64,000 nucleotides of DNA from Dichetophora obliterata (lineage: Eukaryota > Arthropoda > Insecta > Diptera > Sciomyzidae): NCBI GenBank assembly GCA_963920525.1, contig OY986435.1:262448962-262512961 (forward strand), given 5' to 3'. The position numbers and the translations under genes are program-made. The notes below the pieces were generated by a model that ran no database searches, was not told the DNA's origin, and saw nothing but the letters and a program-made list of their open reading frames with translations. Shown piece after piece: positions 35,590 through 47,042 of this stretch; position 1 is the first letter of the stretch, and each line of letters begins with the position of its first letter.

Positions 35590-36580
35590 TAAAAGTTCCG
35601 CCATGATCTTGTTCTTCTCTGTGCGTCCTTGTTTGTAACTTCCTTGGTAATTGTTGTTGGCGCACTTAGCTGGAAATTTTTTGTAGACGTTGTGAATTCT
35701 AATTGTGTTGCTACAGTCGGCATATGAAATTAAAATTATTTTTGTTAAAATCTTATAGCTTAAAAATCTTTATAATTTATTAAATTTTTTATATATTACT
35801 GAAACTATTTCTTTTAAGCAAAAGTATTACCATATCAAAAATATATATAATTTAAGTAATTTATTTAAATTATTTCATTATTGAATTTATATAAAAAACT
35901 AAAGCTTATTTATATCTATTTATATCATGACACTAACACAATATACATGTTCACCATTTCTTTATTGCGTTGTGTATCAAAAATAGAATATTATAAAATT
36001 AAGAAATATCTATAGCTTATAAATTATATATAATTCATATGAGAAATTGATGCTAAACAGTTTAAAAAATAGAATGCATAGGATAAGCAGACTTAAGTTA
36101 TCCAATTAATACTGAAAATATTAATTATTTTGCAGGTTTATTACGTATTTGTTATTATATAAATATACATAAATACTCTTTAAATTTCCTCAATGAGTAA
36201 AATTGTTCATATATATGAACTATAAATATGAATATATGTATATATGTATATATATGTATGTATATATATATGTATGTATGTATTTCTGATACGGTAATAC
36301 TTTTACTAAAAACAAATAGATTTACCAATATACTCTTTAATTCATATGTATAAACTGTTTTCTAAATTAGATCGATGTCATATGCTGACTGTTGCTACAA
36401 ATAAACATCTACAAAAAATTAAAGCTTACTGTACAACAATAACTACTTAGCAAATTTACAACAACAACGCAAAGAGAATGACAAGATCCCAGCGGTTGCG
36501 CAGCTTTAGAGCGGATGAACCGAATAAGCGGCGTAAAATATACAGCACTTTGCATGCTATATTTTCTGTTTGCCTGCTAA
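35590..36580. mobile_element. Foldback element copy 1 (long inverted arms)
   Basis: The left arm (cttggtaattgttgttgg...gctacagtcggcatatg, 35640-35735) matches in inverse the right arm at 36370-36475 (catatgctgactgttgcta...). Inner AT-rich arms continue the symmetry (ttaccatatcaaaa against gatacggtaatactttt). The right outer end reads agcggttgcgcag...gatgaaccgaataagcgg. No ORF. Confidence 0.7.
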
Positions 36581-36818
36581 CAAGATCTCAAGTTGAGGGA
36601 GGCATTAAAAGAGTGCTTGGTAATTGTTGTTGTGCAGTTAGCTTTAATTTTTTTGTAAATGTTATTTGGTAGCTACAGTCGGCATATGGCAATCGAAGTA
36701 TTTTTATAACGCTTTATATACATAAAAACACGTACACAAAAAACCTGCAAAATAAATTTATATTTACAGTTGTAATTGAATTACTACAGTCTGCTTATCA
36801 TAAGCGTTCTATTTCTTA

Positions 36819-36958
36819 CCGCCTAATGTTGTAAATCAAAAACGCAAACAAACGACAAGTAAGACACGAGAATCAACACCTTTTTTTATACAAAATTCTA
36901 TTACTTCTCGTGTCTTGCTTGTCGTTGGTTTGCGTTTTCAATTTACAACACTAGGCGG
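36819..36958. mobile_element. 140-bp hairpin MITE with TTA TSD
   Basis: Inverted arms start CCGCCTAATGTTGTAAAT and extend about 55 bases each (…caaacgacaagtaagacacgagaa). TTA lies at 36816-36818 and 36959-36961. It is nested in foldback copy 2. Non-coding. Confidence 0.8.
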
Positions 36959-37385
36959 TTAAACTGTGTGCGTACATTTATTATATTAAATTATATATAA
37001 TTTATGTACTATATCTATTTCTTATATATTCTTATTTAAATACACAACACAAACTATATATAGCGTGATGTATATTGTGTTATTATATAAGATTTAAATT
37101 TTTAAATTAATTCAATAAGGAAATAATTTAAAAAAATGATATGAATTATATGTATATTTTTTTGATATGGTAGTACATTTAGTTAAAAGAAATAGTTTCA
37201 GCCATTTATACAAAATTTCAAAAATTGATTTAAACTCTTATCTAAAATAAATCAGTTGTCATATGCAGACTGTAGCTAAAAAAGTCTAAAAAAATTCCAG
37301 CTAACTGTACAACAACAATTACATTTCAAATCTACATCAACAACGCAGTGAGAATGGAAATGTTCACAGCGGTTGCGCATCGTAA

Positions 37386-38280
37386 GGCCGCGTTCATAGT
37401 GGACGCTTTGGCTGAAGCTGAAGCATAAAGCTGCTTTGTCTAGCTTTTTTTGATCATAGTGAACGCTTTTTCAACGCTGCACAAAGTAGCTTATTGAGCT
37501 TTTTGGTGTTCATAGTGCGCGCTTTATGCTTGTGGCTGATATGCTTTGTTTTCATTTGTCTCTTTGGAAAATAATGCCCTCAATTGCGTTTTGCAAAGTA
37601 AATTAAAGATTTTATTTGTTTGATGAGTATGTAGATTCGCGATGATCACCAATGAAAGATCAAACCAATAACAAACAAAATTTCAAAGGAACTTGAAAAC
37701 ACAAAGCATAACAACGGTGGAAAGTTCAGCACAAAAAGTACCCAAAAAGTAAGCAAGAACAACGAAAACTACGTAAACAAACGAGATAGAAAACACAACT
37801 CACTTGTGAGAAGTGCATAAAACAGAAAAGCACCACAAAACGAAACAACAAAAACTCTACAACAACGCAACAATGTTAAAACTTCAGCAGAAAAAAGATC
37901 AAACATATAAAACAAAATCAACGAAAATATTGTTAACAGGCAAAATTGATAAACAAGTGCCGAAATGTAATTAAAAATGAAGTACGTCGCAATAAATAAT
38001 AAAACTAAACAAAAAAATTGAAACTATGTGATCAAACAAGAATAAAGCACCGAAAAACATTTAAAAAATTCTCTACAACAAAGCACAACAAACAAAATTA
38101 TTTTGCTGTAAGAGCAAGCAAGATGGAGATATAAGCGCTGAAAAGCATTTGAAAAGAAGCTTTATGCTAGCTTTAAGCTGTCACTATGAACACTTTGAGC
38201 TTTTTCCATATGATTATACACAAAACGTTTTTCAGCTAAACCTCTCGGCTAAGCTAAAAGCGCTTACTATGAACGCAGCC
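37386..38280. mobile_element. 895-bp Harbinger-type MITE with TAA TSD
   Basis: Ends GGCCGCGTTCATAGTGGACG and the inverse of agcgcttactatgaacgcagcc, with TAA at 37383-37385 and 38281-38283. Subterminal copies of 'ttcatagtgaacgcttt' recur in both arms. The flanks rejoin into the foldback right-end sequence seen at 36497-36530 (gcggttgcgca…gaggatgaac), giving a natural empty-site check. No transposase. Confidence 0.82.
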
Positions 38281-38372
38281 TAAGAGAGGATGAACGAATC
38301 GGCGTCAGAAAATAAACCGCATTTTGCTTGCTATGCTTTCTGTTTGCCTGGTAGCAAAATCTCAAGTGGTGG

Positions 38373-38595
38373 AATGGCAAAATTAGACAAGGTACTGTTA
38401 AGGCGGAAAGCCGGTGACCGAAACTGTCAAAACGAAGTTGACATTTCATACAAAACCAAAGAAATGACAACCAATGAGAATGCAATATGAAAGCAAAAAT
38501 TGGCCAAAATACCAAAATGGCTGAGTTTGACAGTTATGGTCACTAATAAAGAGAACACATTCAGCCCTAACACTACCTTGTCTAGTTGTACTATG
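38373..38595. mobile_element. 223-bp P-type MITE with 8-bp TSD
   Basis: The right end inverse reads CATAGTACAACTAGACAAGG and the left end AATGGCAAAATTAGACAAGG. AGTGGTGG at 38365-38372 and 38596-38603 is the TSD. The internal sequence matches, in inverse, part of the element at 57075-57707 (aactgtcaaaacgaagttgac). The left terminus has decayed from CATGG to AATGG. Confidence 0.7.
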
Positions 38596-38612
38596 AGTGG
38601 TGGCATCAAAAG

Positions 38613-38741
38613 TGTGTGCGTGGGCCAACGATATCACCATTGGTGGCACTTGAAGGACGTTCGCCAGCAATTTAAATCGGCCAATTTAACTTTGCTGCAC
38701 TTGCTGATGCACCGGGAGATCGTTGGCCCACACACACAAAC
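38613..38741. repeat. Short palindromic repeat
   Basis: The arm tgtgtgcgtgggccaacgat is inverted as atcgttggcccacacacaca about 100 bases later. No TSD was found. Probably a small MITE. Confidence 0.5.
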
Positions 38742-39073
38742 TCAAGCACTTTCGTTATTTTTTTTATTATTTTGTTATTTTTTAAGTTTTCTAAGTTTTT
38801 TAAGTTTACAATATTACAAGTTTACGAAATAAGTTGCAAGTACAAGCACTCGAATGAAATATGTCGCAAATTGAATAAAATGCAATTAAAATAATATATT
38901 TGCGCTAAGACACGATCGAAATGCGAAACATCAAAATTTGCAACTGTCAAAATTTCATCGTCCATTTGACACAGCAAAAAATACAAATTTATTTCAACAC
39001 ACACAAATTTTATTCAACCTGATATTTTCTATCCTACCACGACTGAAAAGTTTCCTTGTGACACTTACCCTTT

Positions 39074-39466
39074 ACACGGAGGTTACACGAGACAGTACTG
39101 TTAAGACAGTCGCAACACATTCACAAATTTTTACCCACACACACTAACTTTTGCTACTGTCTGGTCTACTGTCTTAAGATTTTTGTAGACAGTTGGCGGG
39201 ACAGTAGCTAGGAGAGTAGAATGATATTTAGCATATCAAGTGACAGAATACGTGAAAATAGAATTAATGGAAAATTTGCAATACTTTGGCGTACTCGTAG
39301 TTTTAACAACAATTTTCTTCATAAAATAGAAATTTTTTACTATTTTGTCTACTGTCTTGCCAACTGTCTTACCAACTGTCTGTACTCTTTTTCACAGACT
39401 CAAAGTTTGACAATTAAAACGTATTTTTCACTGTCTTAACAGTACTGTCTCGTGTAACCCCCGTGT
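39074..39466. mobile_element. 393-bp MITE with 37-bp terminal repeats
   Basis: Inverted ends of about 37 bases start ACACGG(A/G)GGTTACACGAGA and continue cagtactgttaagacagt. Internal 'ctactgtctt' words cluster near both ends. No convincing TSD. Non-coding. Confidence 0.7.
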
Positions 39467-40876
39467 TGTGAAAAATTTATTTACAAAACAATGATAGTTG
39501 ACAACTCTGAAAATAAAATGCCGCAGTGGTGAAAATAAAAAGCCACTGACAAATACAACAAGTGTGAAAATTGTCAAACTTTGTTAGATGATATATAATA
39601 AAATAAAAGCATGCATGCAATTATTTGAATGTTCAACATATTCTTTTATCACAACTTAAAAATTAAAATGTTAAAACACTCAATCCATACATTATTTTTT
39701 CTTGTTTGCAAACGAAGTTCTAGCAGAAAAAAAGCAGAAAAAAAGAAGAGCGTTCCATTTTAAAATCTCACCATGCATAGCAGCTGTTTAAGTAAAAGCA
39801 AATTTTTCAAAAATGTTGACAAATACAACAACTGAAGAAATTGCCGAACTTTAAAAGCATATATAGACCAATATAAAGCGAATTAATAAAAAGTTTTGGT
39901 TGCAAACATCATATTGCAACCAAACTTAAGTGTTTATATACTAACAAACAGATTATATGCATTAATTTCAGGAGTTGCCAATTGATTTCTTTGTGAGCGT
40001 GTTTTCTAATTTTCCTATCTTGTTATCTTTGCTGTCTGTATTGATGACGAGAGTTCCTCGGAAAAATACGATGACGCAAACTAAAGATTTACCCTCTCGT
40101 TCAACGCGCCTAAAGAAGTTTTCACTTAAAAAAAAGCATTACAACAAACACATAGAAATATTAAGAATACTGGGTAACAATTGTTACTTCGCCAGAGAAT
40201 AGGGCTGCTAATTTTATATATACAAATTTACATTCACAATATTCAAACTACGCTCAAATGGAATAATTCTTTATTATAGAAAACAGAGGAATGTTCTGCT
40301 TTAAGTCGAATTGGCAAGAGATTAAAACGACTGATTGCCATTGAAATTAAAAAAAAAAATTTACAATATTGAATTGGTAAAACCATACGCTTCTTTAACA
40401 CTTCTTGATACGCATTTCAAAATATCCGTGAGTGTTCTCAAGCAATCTTTCAATTTCATAAGCAGCAGTACATAAATAATTACTGCAAAATTACCCCCCC
40501 CCCCCTCCATTAGGTGATCTTGTGAATGCCGAAATGAGACAAGCAAGAAATTCAAATTAAGAAGTTGTGATAGCGGAATCGACATCTAATAATCAAGAAT
40601 CCGATAACAATGACATATTATGTTTTTTGGATGAGTTGGTTTAAACAAACATGGACTCTGCAACTGATAAAATTAAAGGGGTGCACACTCAGCTGCGCCT
40701 TTATTTGACTCGTCCAGCTGTTGATCGAAATCTTGATAAAAAATCCGCTTGTTGTCTGGAAATGCATGAAAACTGAATTTCCTTTTGAAAAAGGAACAAA
40801 AAAACAAGGAAAATGCTTCTCTTGCAAAATTTCGTATATAACGCTTACGTTGATTCGGCGGTTAGGGCTTGATATT
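39467..40876. other. Intron, no gene recognised
   Basis: Short ORFs (39975-40202 on +, 40618-40827 on -) carry no motif. A run of about twelve C lies near 40495. Confidence 0.5.
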
Positions 40877-41110
40877 CAGCCCAATTATGAATAATTTTTC
40901 CTGGGGAATCGGAAAAGGGTTTTCATTTTTAAGTTTTAATTTTTAAGATAGCAGATAGAGATATCACATTTTTTTTCACTTTCATAAATATTGACGGTTG
41001 ATGAAGAAATTTGCATCAATAATTTTCAAAATGTTCTTAAACTTTGTCTTGAAAATTAACTCTCCCTTTTCCGATTACCCGGGATTCAAAAATTATTCAT
41101 AAGAAGTCTG
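40877..41110. mobile_element. CAGCCC-ended MITE, copy B
   Basis: Ends cagcccaattatgaataatt and the inverse of aaattattcataagaagtctg, flanked by ATT on both sides. Same family as 28093-28318 and 49902-50119. Confidence 0.75.
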
Positions 41111-41904
41111 ATTATCTGTATAAGAACTGAAATTGCAATATTTTGTTTTTTTTTATTTTATTTATTTACTGAAGTACCATGTTTTTGTTCATTTTTTAAC
41201 AATTAAACACATTTTTCATATTGAATCATTTGCTTCTTAACTCGTCAATTCCCAGTGTCACCTGTAGGTGACAGAGATTGAAGAATTTATTTATCCTATA
41301 AAACAAAGAAAAAAATGATTTGAAATGAAAATGACACGGTGTATTTATATTTTTTTTTGGCAACCCTGATACATACATCATCTGTCAAATTATTCAACAG
41401 TTTTGAAATTTTTGTGCGTTGAAGTGGTTTTGAAACTTTTTTTTGTTATAAAAATGCCAAAAGGGTAAGTACTGTAATACTTGTTTTTGCAAATTGCTGT
41501 TATTGAATGTAAATTGTAATAGAAATGTACTTGTAATAGAAATAAGTCGTTAGGAAAGGCCATAGGAAAGGCCATATCCATCGAACAGTTTTGGATGTTT
41601 TTTTCGATTTAATTTTTAGCGACCTCTATAAAAAGCCAGAAAATTGTTAAAGTAGTTTTTATGTACAATAACCTGTATAAATTTCAAAAAAATATAACAA
41701 ATCCTTTGAAATTTTTGAAAACAAGCTACCTTTTTTCTCTTTTTACACGTATGTTATACCTTAAAGGTAATATTTTATTGTTACTTATTGATAGAGCTTT
41801 GAATGTAACAACGCTATGGATAAACAAAAAATAAATTAAATATATACACGGTTAAAAGTGTTGGGCTACTTTTTAATACAAACTTTGGTTTAAAGGAATT
41901 TTTA

Positions 41905-42070
41905 ATCATAAAAGAGACAGTTTCGATAGTATCGTAAGTATATACGTAGAATTCCTTTTTATACAGATATAGAGAAAAATCTGGTTTTTTTCATTTATAT
42001 TCTTCAAAACTATTTCAAAAAATTTCATCTTCTAAATAAAAAATTAGTTAAAAACAAATTTGTTTTGTAT
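41905..42070 (-). repeat. Dispersed repeat shared in inverse with 51600-51763
   Basis: About 160 bases (cagtttcgatagtatcgtaa… through tttcatcttctaaataaa) match the inverse of 51600-51763 at high identity. At 51763 the match stops at the edge of the DD41D mariner. Non-coding. Confidence 0.75.
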
Positions 42071-42099
42071 AATAATTTTTCCTTTGATATTTTTAGTGA

Positions 42100-42835
42100 T
42101 GAATTTGTTGTTCTGGTTCTTTATATGAATTTCTTCTTCTTAGATTTTGATATTTTATGACTTTATTAAAGAAGTGACAAATTCCAAAGTTAAATATTCG
42201 TTTCATTTGTACTCTAACTGATATTTTGGCATACTTTTTTTCTTTGTACGATGAATAATAAAGGCAGTAGGTATACCCCAAAGTGTCAACTAAAATCCTT
42301 TAATGTGCTTGAAAAAATTTGTGAATATGACCCCCATACAAACCGCGCTGTAAGACGTAGTTCTACGTCAAAATGACTATTTTTTAATCCCAACTTTAGT
42401 TTAATTTAGCTGGGTCTCAATCCCACGTTCCTGAAAGGAACTTGCATTCGTATTGATGCAAAATAAGCGAAACTATGTTAACAACTGAGTTGGACGAGTG
42501 GATAAGGTGTTGGATCAGCACAACAGAGACGTGTGTTTAAATCATGAACTGGTCAGAAAAGTTTTGACGTAGAATTACGTCTTACAGCGCGGTTTGTAGG
42601 GGGGTCATTTTCAAAAATTTTTTCAAGAACATTTAAGGATTTTAGTTGACACTTTAGGGTATACCTACAGCCTTTAATAACCATCGTACAAAGACAAAAA
42701 TATGTCAAAATATCAGTTAGAGTACGAATGAAACGAATATTTAACTTTGGATTTTGTCACTTCTTTAATAAAGTCACAAAATATCAAAATCTAGGAAAAA
42801 GAAATTCATATATTCGTATGAGAAAAGTTACACAC
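42100..42835. repeat. Inverted repeat with tRNA-like centre
   Basis: The left arm (42100-42382) and right arm (42563-42835) are inverse copies over about 270 bases, with marker acgtcttacagcgcggtttg. A third, right-arm-type copy lies at 47412-47790. Between the arms sits a tRNA-like segment. The right arm continues into a Gly/Thr-codon-like 'gttgttgttg' tract. Confidence 0.8.
42488..42555 (+). other. tRNA-like segment in the loop of the inverted repeat
   Basis: The sequence gttggacgagtggataaggt resembles a Ser/Leu-type tRNA A-box region, and gtgtgtttaaatcatg is a decayed B-box. It looks like a SINE head or tRNA relic, not a working tRNA. Confidence 0.35.
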
Positions 42836-43047
42836 AAGCTGCTTCAGTAGCTGCTTCTGCTGTTGGTATGGTTGTTGGTTTGGTTCGCAATTGTGTCGTT
42901 TGTTATTGTGATGCTTTTGTTTTTGTTGTTGTTGTTGTTATTATTAATATATATGTAAAATTAACATATATTAATACAGATCAGTTGTTTTCGTTTGTTA
43001 TTCGTTTTGTTTATTATCAATAAGATGAATACAATGCAATTCGTCGG

Positions 43048-43118
43048 CCTTTTTAGTCTAGTGAAGAGTGCGCTAGACTATCAACTCAGAGGTCATCTAT
43101 TCGAATCCGGGCTCGGGC
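43048..43118 (+). other. tRNA-like segment upstream of the hAT foldback
   Basis: The A-box-like tagtctagtgaagagtgcgc and the good B-box tattcgaatccggg are 35-40 bases apart. No clean acceptor stem is evident. Probably a tRNA-derived SINE or pseudogene. Confidence 0.42.
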
Positions 43119-43143
43119 ATGGTTCTTTTCGCTTTCTTTAAAC

Positions 43144-43812
43144 CAGGGACCGTACCGGTTATGGTTTTTATCAAAAAAGTCAGACATTAACAGTTATCGT
43201 TTAACTTTTATTTTTTCCGACAAAAATACTAGTTATTTAATGGCTTTTATTTTTTCGGGCAAAAATAACTGTTACTTTTGACTTTTATTTTTTTGTTCAA
43301 AAATAACAGTTATTTTGTGCCTTTTATTTTTCGGTCAAAAATATCAGGCAATTTGAATTTTTTTAAAGGTCACTTGAACGCTAAAAAAAGTTTTATGCAA
43401 TTTTTATCGTCTCATCAGCGCGCACATTTTGAGCTATAAAACTTTTTAGTTTTTAAAGTTTTTTATTCAGCCTTTGAAAAAATAAAAATTGCCTGATATT
43501 TTTGACCGAAAAAATAAAAGGCACAAAATAACTGTTATTTTTGACCTAAAAAATAAAAGTCAAAAGTAACAGTTATTTTTGCCCGAAAAAATAAAAGGCA
43601 AAAAATAACAGTTAATTTTAATTTTTATTTTTTAGGTCAAAAATAACAGTTATTTTGTGCCAAAAACAGCCAAAAATTTAAAAGGCGTTTGATATTCGCG
43701 AGGCTGCTGCCGTTACGATAATAATGGTATATTTAAAAAAGTCCTCCGGCAACTTTTTCGTTATGCCTTTTTCATCTGAAAATTGTAAAATAACAGTTAT
43801 TTTCGGTCCCTG
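43144..43812. mobile_element. hAT-like foldback built of 'aaaataacagttatttt' units, 8-bp TSD
   Basis: Ends CAGGGACCG and CGGTCCCTG, flanked by CTTTAAAC at 43136-43143 and 43813-43820. CAGGG ends with an 8-bp TSD indicate hAT. The arms are mirror-image arrays of 'cttttattttttcggtcaaaaataacagttat'. Related but tandem sequence occurs at 55440-55880. Non-coding. Confidence 0.85.
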
Positions 43813-45271
43813 CTTTAAACAGAAAATCCACAACTAAATTGTGAAAAATGTAGAATTACAGGACAAGAACATCTGAGGGCTGGAAATGCAATATAGCCCT
43901 TATTGACCTCCAATAAGTCAGTTTTCTGTATTCCCACTTACAGTGTTGCATTTTTTTAGAAATTCCCAATATTTACATAGTTGCAAACTTTTCTAAGAAG
44001 ATAAGCAAAAAGATTAATTATAAATCTACTTCAGTATGGGGTAACTTTTCTATGGCTAACCTTAGTTAATCTCGTCGAAGCCCTTAACCTCGTTTTAATC
44101 TATATACGTAATCGTAATATTAACCTCGTTTCAATCTCTATATGTAAACGTATTATGAAAAGACTCATATGGTTTACAGGGTAATTTCATAATTTGAGGG
44201 GCTCTTTGCAATAACATAAATAAAAAAGTCAATTTTTAGGCTCGATACATTATGTAATGAATTACAGAAATCAAATAATACATGAATGACATACCAAGAG
44301 ACTTTGGTTATTCCCTGTTGAATTTTGAACCAATTTGTAAAAGTTTCTTTGTTTATTCCATTTCTTTGCACAACAAAAATTTTTAAAGAAGGTTATTTCA
44401 AAATTTTCTTTATGTGGCATATCTTGTTTTTGCTATAAGCTCATCAATTTGCAAATGTCATAAATAAATTATTAAAAAATAAATTAAGTTGAAGTTCGAT
44501 CAAATATAATTACTTTTAAGAAAACTAATACGATCTTTTTAATGTACGACAATATTTACCACCAAAGCTTTTCAAAGACAAAATGGAAGTTCTAGCAAAA
44601 TTGCAAATAACGAAAAGTGCAGTTTAAAATTACGCAATAACATTATTAGAACCACGCGTAAAAAAATAAGAATGCCTTTTTTGGTATAGAATTTTTTTAA
44701 TTGGTTAATATTCTTAATTCTATTGTTTTACACTATGACCTAAAAAACATATTTTAGACAAAGTTTTTTTTTATATTATTTAATTCATAGTCATTCAAGT
44801 CATTTAGAAAAAACTTTAATTTAAAAAAAAATTTATGAGCTGTTGGAAAATATTCAATGCTAAACTGCAAAATAAGAAATTTCATTATATTTTTTAGCCA
44901 ACTTGTGAAGAGTGGCATGTCCACAACTGAGAAAACTGAGATCACGAAATCTTCTTAAATTTACATTAATGAGACTCCAAATTATGATTCTGTATATTTA
45001 GATTTTAAAATGAATTACTTTTTCTTAAGGTAATTTTGTCCAATCGCGATTTAACTAATACAGTGTACTGTGTGACGTCATCAAAATATTTAAATCTTCA
45101 TAAATTTCATAAAATACAATACATTGACATGATATTTGGCACAAAAGCTTATGGTATTTTTTTTTCTCAAAAAAAAAATGCTACATTATGTTTGCACTCT
45201 TTGAGAATTCTGCATTTTTTTCTACTTTTGAGGTCAACATTTTCGAGAAAAGAACACGATTAAATTTAAGA
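43813..45271. other. Intron, no gene recognised
   Basis: No coding motif. TGACGTCA at 45073-45080 belongs to the same loose repeat as those at 5809 and 53942. Confidence 0.45.
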
Positions 45272-45451
45272 GGTTGGGTACAAAATATCCAGGATAAAAT
45301 CTCCAAATCAAAATCTCCAAGTCAAAATATCCAAAGCCAAAATATCCAAGGTATAAAAGCTCAAAATCAAAAATATCAAAAACTTAACCGCCAAACTCAA
45401 AATAGCTAGAGACAAAATCTCCAAAAATCTCCAAATTATCCAACCCACTAA

Positions 45452-45642
45452 GGGCCAGTTTTTCAGTACGAGTTGAAAGGGTCGGTTAAGGCAAAAAAGA
45501 AAAAAAAATATGATAATTTAAGTCAATTATACTTCAACGAAGGCTAAAATATCTAGTTAAACCGAGTTTAAACGTCCAATTTTGGTGAGTTAACCTCAGT
45601 TTAATTTGACTAGATTTTAAGCTCGTACTGAAAAATTGGCCC
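45452..45642. mobile_element. 191-bp GGGCCAG-ended MITE with TAA TSD
   Basis: Ends GGGCCAGTTTTTCAGTACGA and the inverse of gctcgtactgaaaaattggccc. TAA lies at 45449-45451 and 45643-45645. Non-coding, Harbinger-like. Confidence 0.8.
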
Positions 45643-45754
45643 TAAGAACAACTTAGGTTGTTATTTTAAGTAAATAAGTTTAAAATAACAATTTTTCATA
45701 CAAGGGAAAATATTTTAATCTAAAAACCACCATTTTGTATCCCAAATACAGTTA

Positions 45755-47042
45755 TTGGGGGTTGGAATTAGTTTTAAAGGTTTTCTAAGAGATGGCGTAA
45801 CTATCAATAGATCGCATCGGGCACACCTGTGACTATATTCATTTCAAAGCACATTGTCTAAGCTTCATTTTTTAGTATGTGTCATTCCACTGAAGTGTAA
45901 ATAACATATATTTTTTTCTCTGTGAACATGTCGACTTTCGTTCCAACAAAACGCAATTTGCGGGAAGGTTTACTTTTGTGCTTCCATTTGAAGAAAAAAG
46001 CGGTTGAAGCACAACGCACGCTTACTGAGGCTTACGGGGACTATGCTCCATCGATTCCTACTTGTGAGTACTGGTTCCGTCGGTTTAAAAGTGGTGATTT
46101 TGATACGGAAGACAAAGAGCGTCCGGGCCAGCCGAAAAAGTTTGAAGATGAGGAATTGGAGGCTTTGCTCGATGAAGACCCGTGTCAAGCCCTTCAAGAA
46201 TTGTCAGAATCATTGGGAGTCGACTTATCAACGGTCGGCAAACGCTTGAAGGCCATGGGAATGATTCAAAAGCAAGGAAATTGGGTGCCGTACCAGTTGA
46301 AGCCGAGAGACGTTGAACTGCGATTTTGCATGTGCGAACAACTGCTTCAACGGCATAAAAGGAAGAGTTTTTTGCATCGTATTGTCACTGGCGATGAAAA
46401 GTGGATCCACTACGATAATACTAAGCGAAAAAAATCGTGGGGACCACCCGGCCATGCATCAACATCGAGGGCCAAGCCGAATATTCATGGCGCCAAGCTT
46501 ATGCTGTGTATTTGGTGGGATCAGAAGGGTGTCGTGTACTATGAGCTGCTAAAACCTAACGAAACCATCACTGGGGAACGCTACCAACAACAATTGATGC
46601 AATTGAGCCGAGCATTAAAGGTTAAACGGCCGGAATATGCCAAAAGACACGACAAAGTGGTTTTTCAACATGACAACGCACGGCCACATGTTGCAAGAAC
46701 CGTCAAGGAAACGTTGGAGGCGCTGAATTGGGATGTGCTACCCCACCCGCCTTATAGCCCAGACATAGCCCCTTCCGACTACCACCTATTCAGATCGATG
46801 ACGCATGGCTTGGCTGAGCAGCGCTTCACTTCTTACGAGGATACCAAAAAATGGGTCGATTCGTGGATTGCCTCAAAAGACGAATCGTTCTTCCGGCGCG
46901 GAATCCATATGCTGCCAGAAAGATGGGAAAATGTTGTAGCTAACGATGGACAATACTTTGAATAATATACATTGTACCGTTGTTTCTAAATAAATGCTCA
47001 AAAACCGAAAAAAAAACCTTTAAAATTAATTCCAACCCCCAA
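45755..47042 (+). mobile_element. mariner element copy 2, apparently complete (1288 bp)
   Basis: About 30-bp inverted terminal repeats (TTGGGGGTTGGAATTAGTTT), with TA flanking at 45753-45754 and 47043-47044. It has an uninterrupted transposase and the same orientation as copy 1 at 9352. It could be an autonomous element. Confidence 0.96.
45922..46965 (+). CDS. mariner transposase, intact, 347 aa
   Basis: Catalyses excision and reinsertion of the element at TA sites in the nucleus. Length and layout match Mos1-type mariners: an N-terminal paired helix-turn-helix region (residues 1-115, FVPTKRNLREGLLLCFHLKK, CEYWFRRFKSGDFD), WVPYQL for the usual WVPHEL linker, and a DD34D core. The core Asp blocks are TGDEKWIHYDN, QHDNARPHVA and YSPDIAPSDYHLF, with 34 residues between the last two. 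The ORF has two candidate starts (MNMS); the second Met aligns with the family start. There are no stops or shifts. The subfamily was not determined. Confidence 0.95.
   Translation: MNMSTFVPTKRNLREGLLLCFHLKKKAVEAQRTLTEAYGDYAPSIPTCEYWFRRFKSGDFDTEDKERPGQPKKFEDEELEALLDEDPCQALQELSESLGVDLSTVGKRLKAMGMIQKQGNWVPYQLKPRDVELRFCMCEQLLQRHKRKSFLHRIVTGDEKWIHYDNTKRKKSWGPPGHASTSRAKPNIHGAKLMLCIWWDQKGVVYYELLKPNETITGERYQQQLMQLSRALKVKRPEYAKRHDKVVFQHDNARPHVARTVKETLEALNWDVLPHPPYSPDIAPSDYHLFRSMTHGLAEQRFTSYEDTKKWVDSWIASKDESFFRRGIHMLPERWENVVANDGQYFE

Larger units (their letters stand above)
36590..38364. mobile_element. Foldback element copy 2, with two nested MITEs
   Basis: Same family as the copy immediately to the left. 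The left arm is at 36590-36700 and the right arm at 37255-37382, continuing at 38284-38364 after an 895-bp insertion. The internal MITE at 36819-36958 is a second insertion. The two foldbacks sit head to tail with only a few bases between, so a tandem duplication or two insertions at one site are possible. A partial third copy is at 50880-51060. Confidence 0.65.

Noticed and set aside
40490..40508. C-rich run as a regulatory site
   Set aside because: It is a simple homopolymer with no supporting context.
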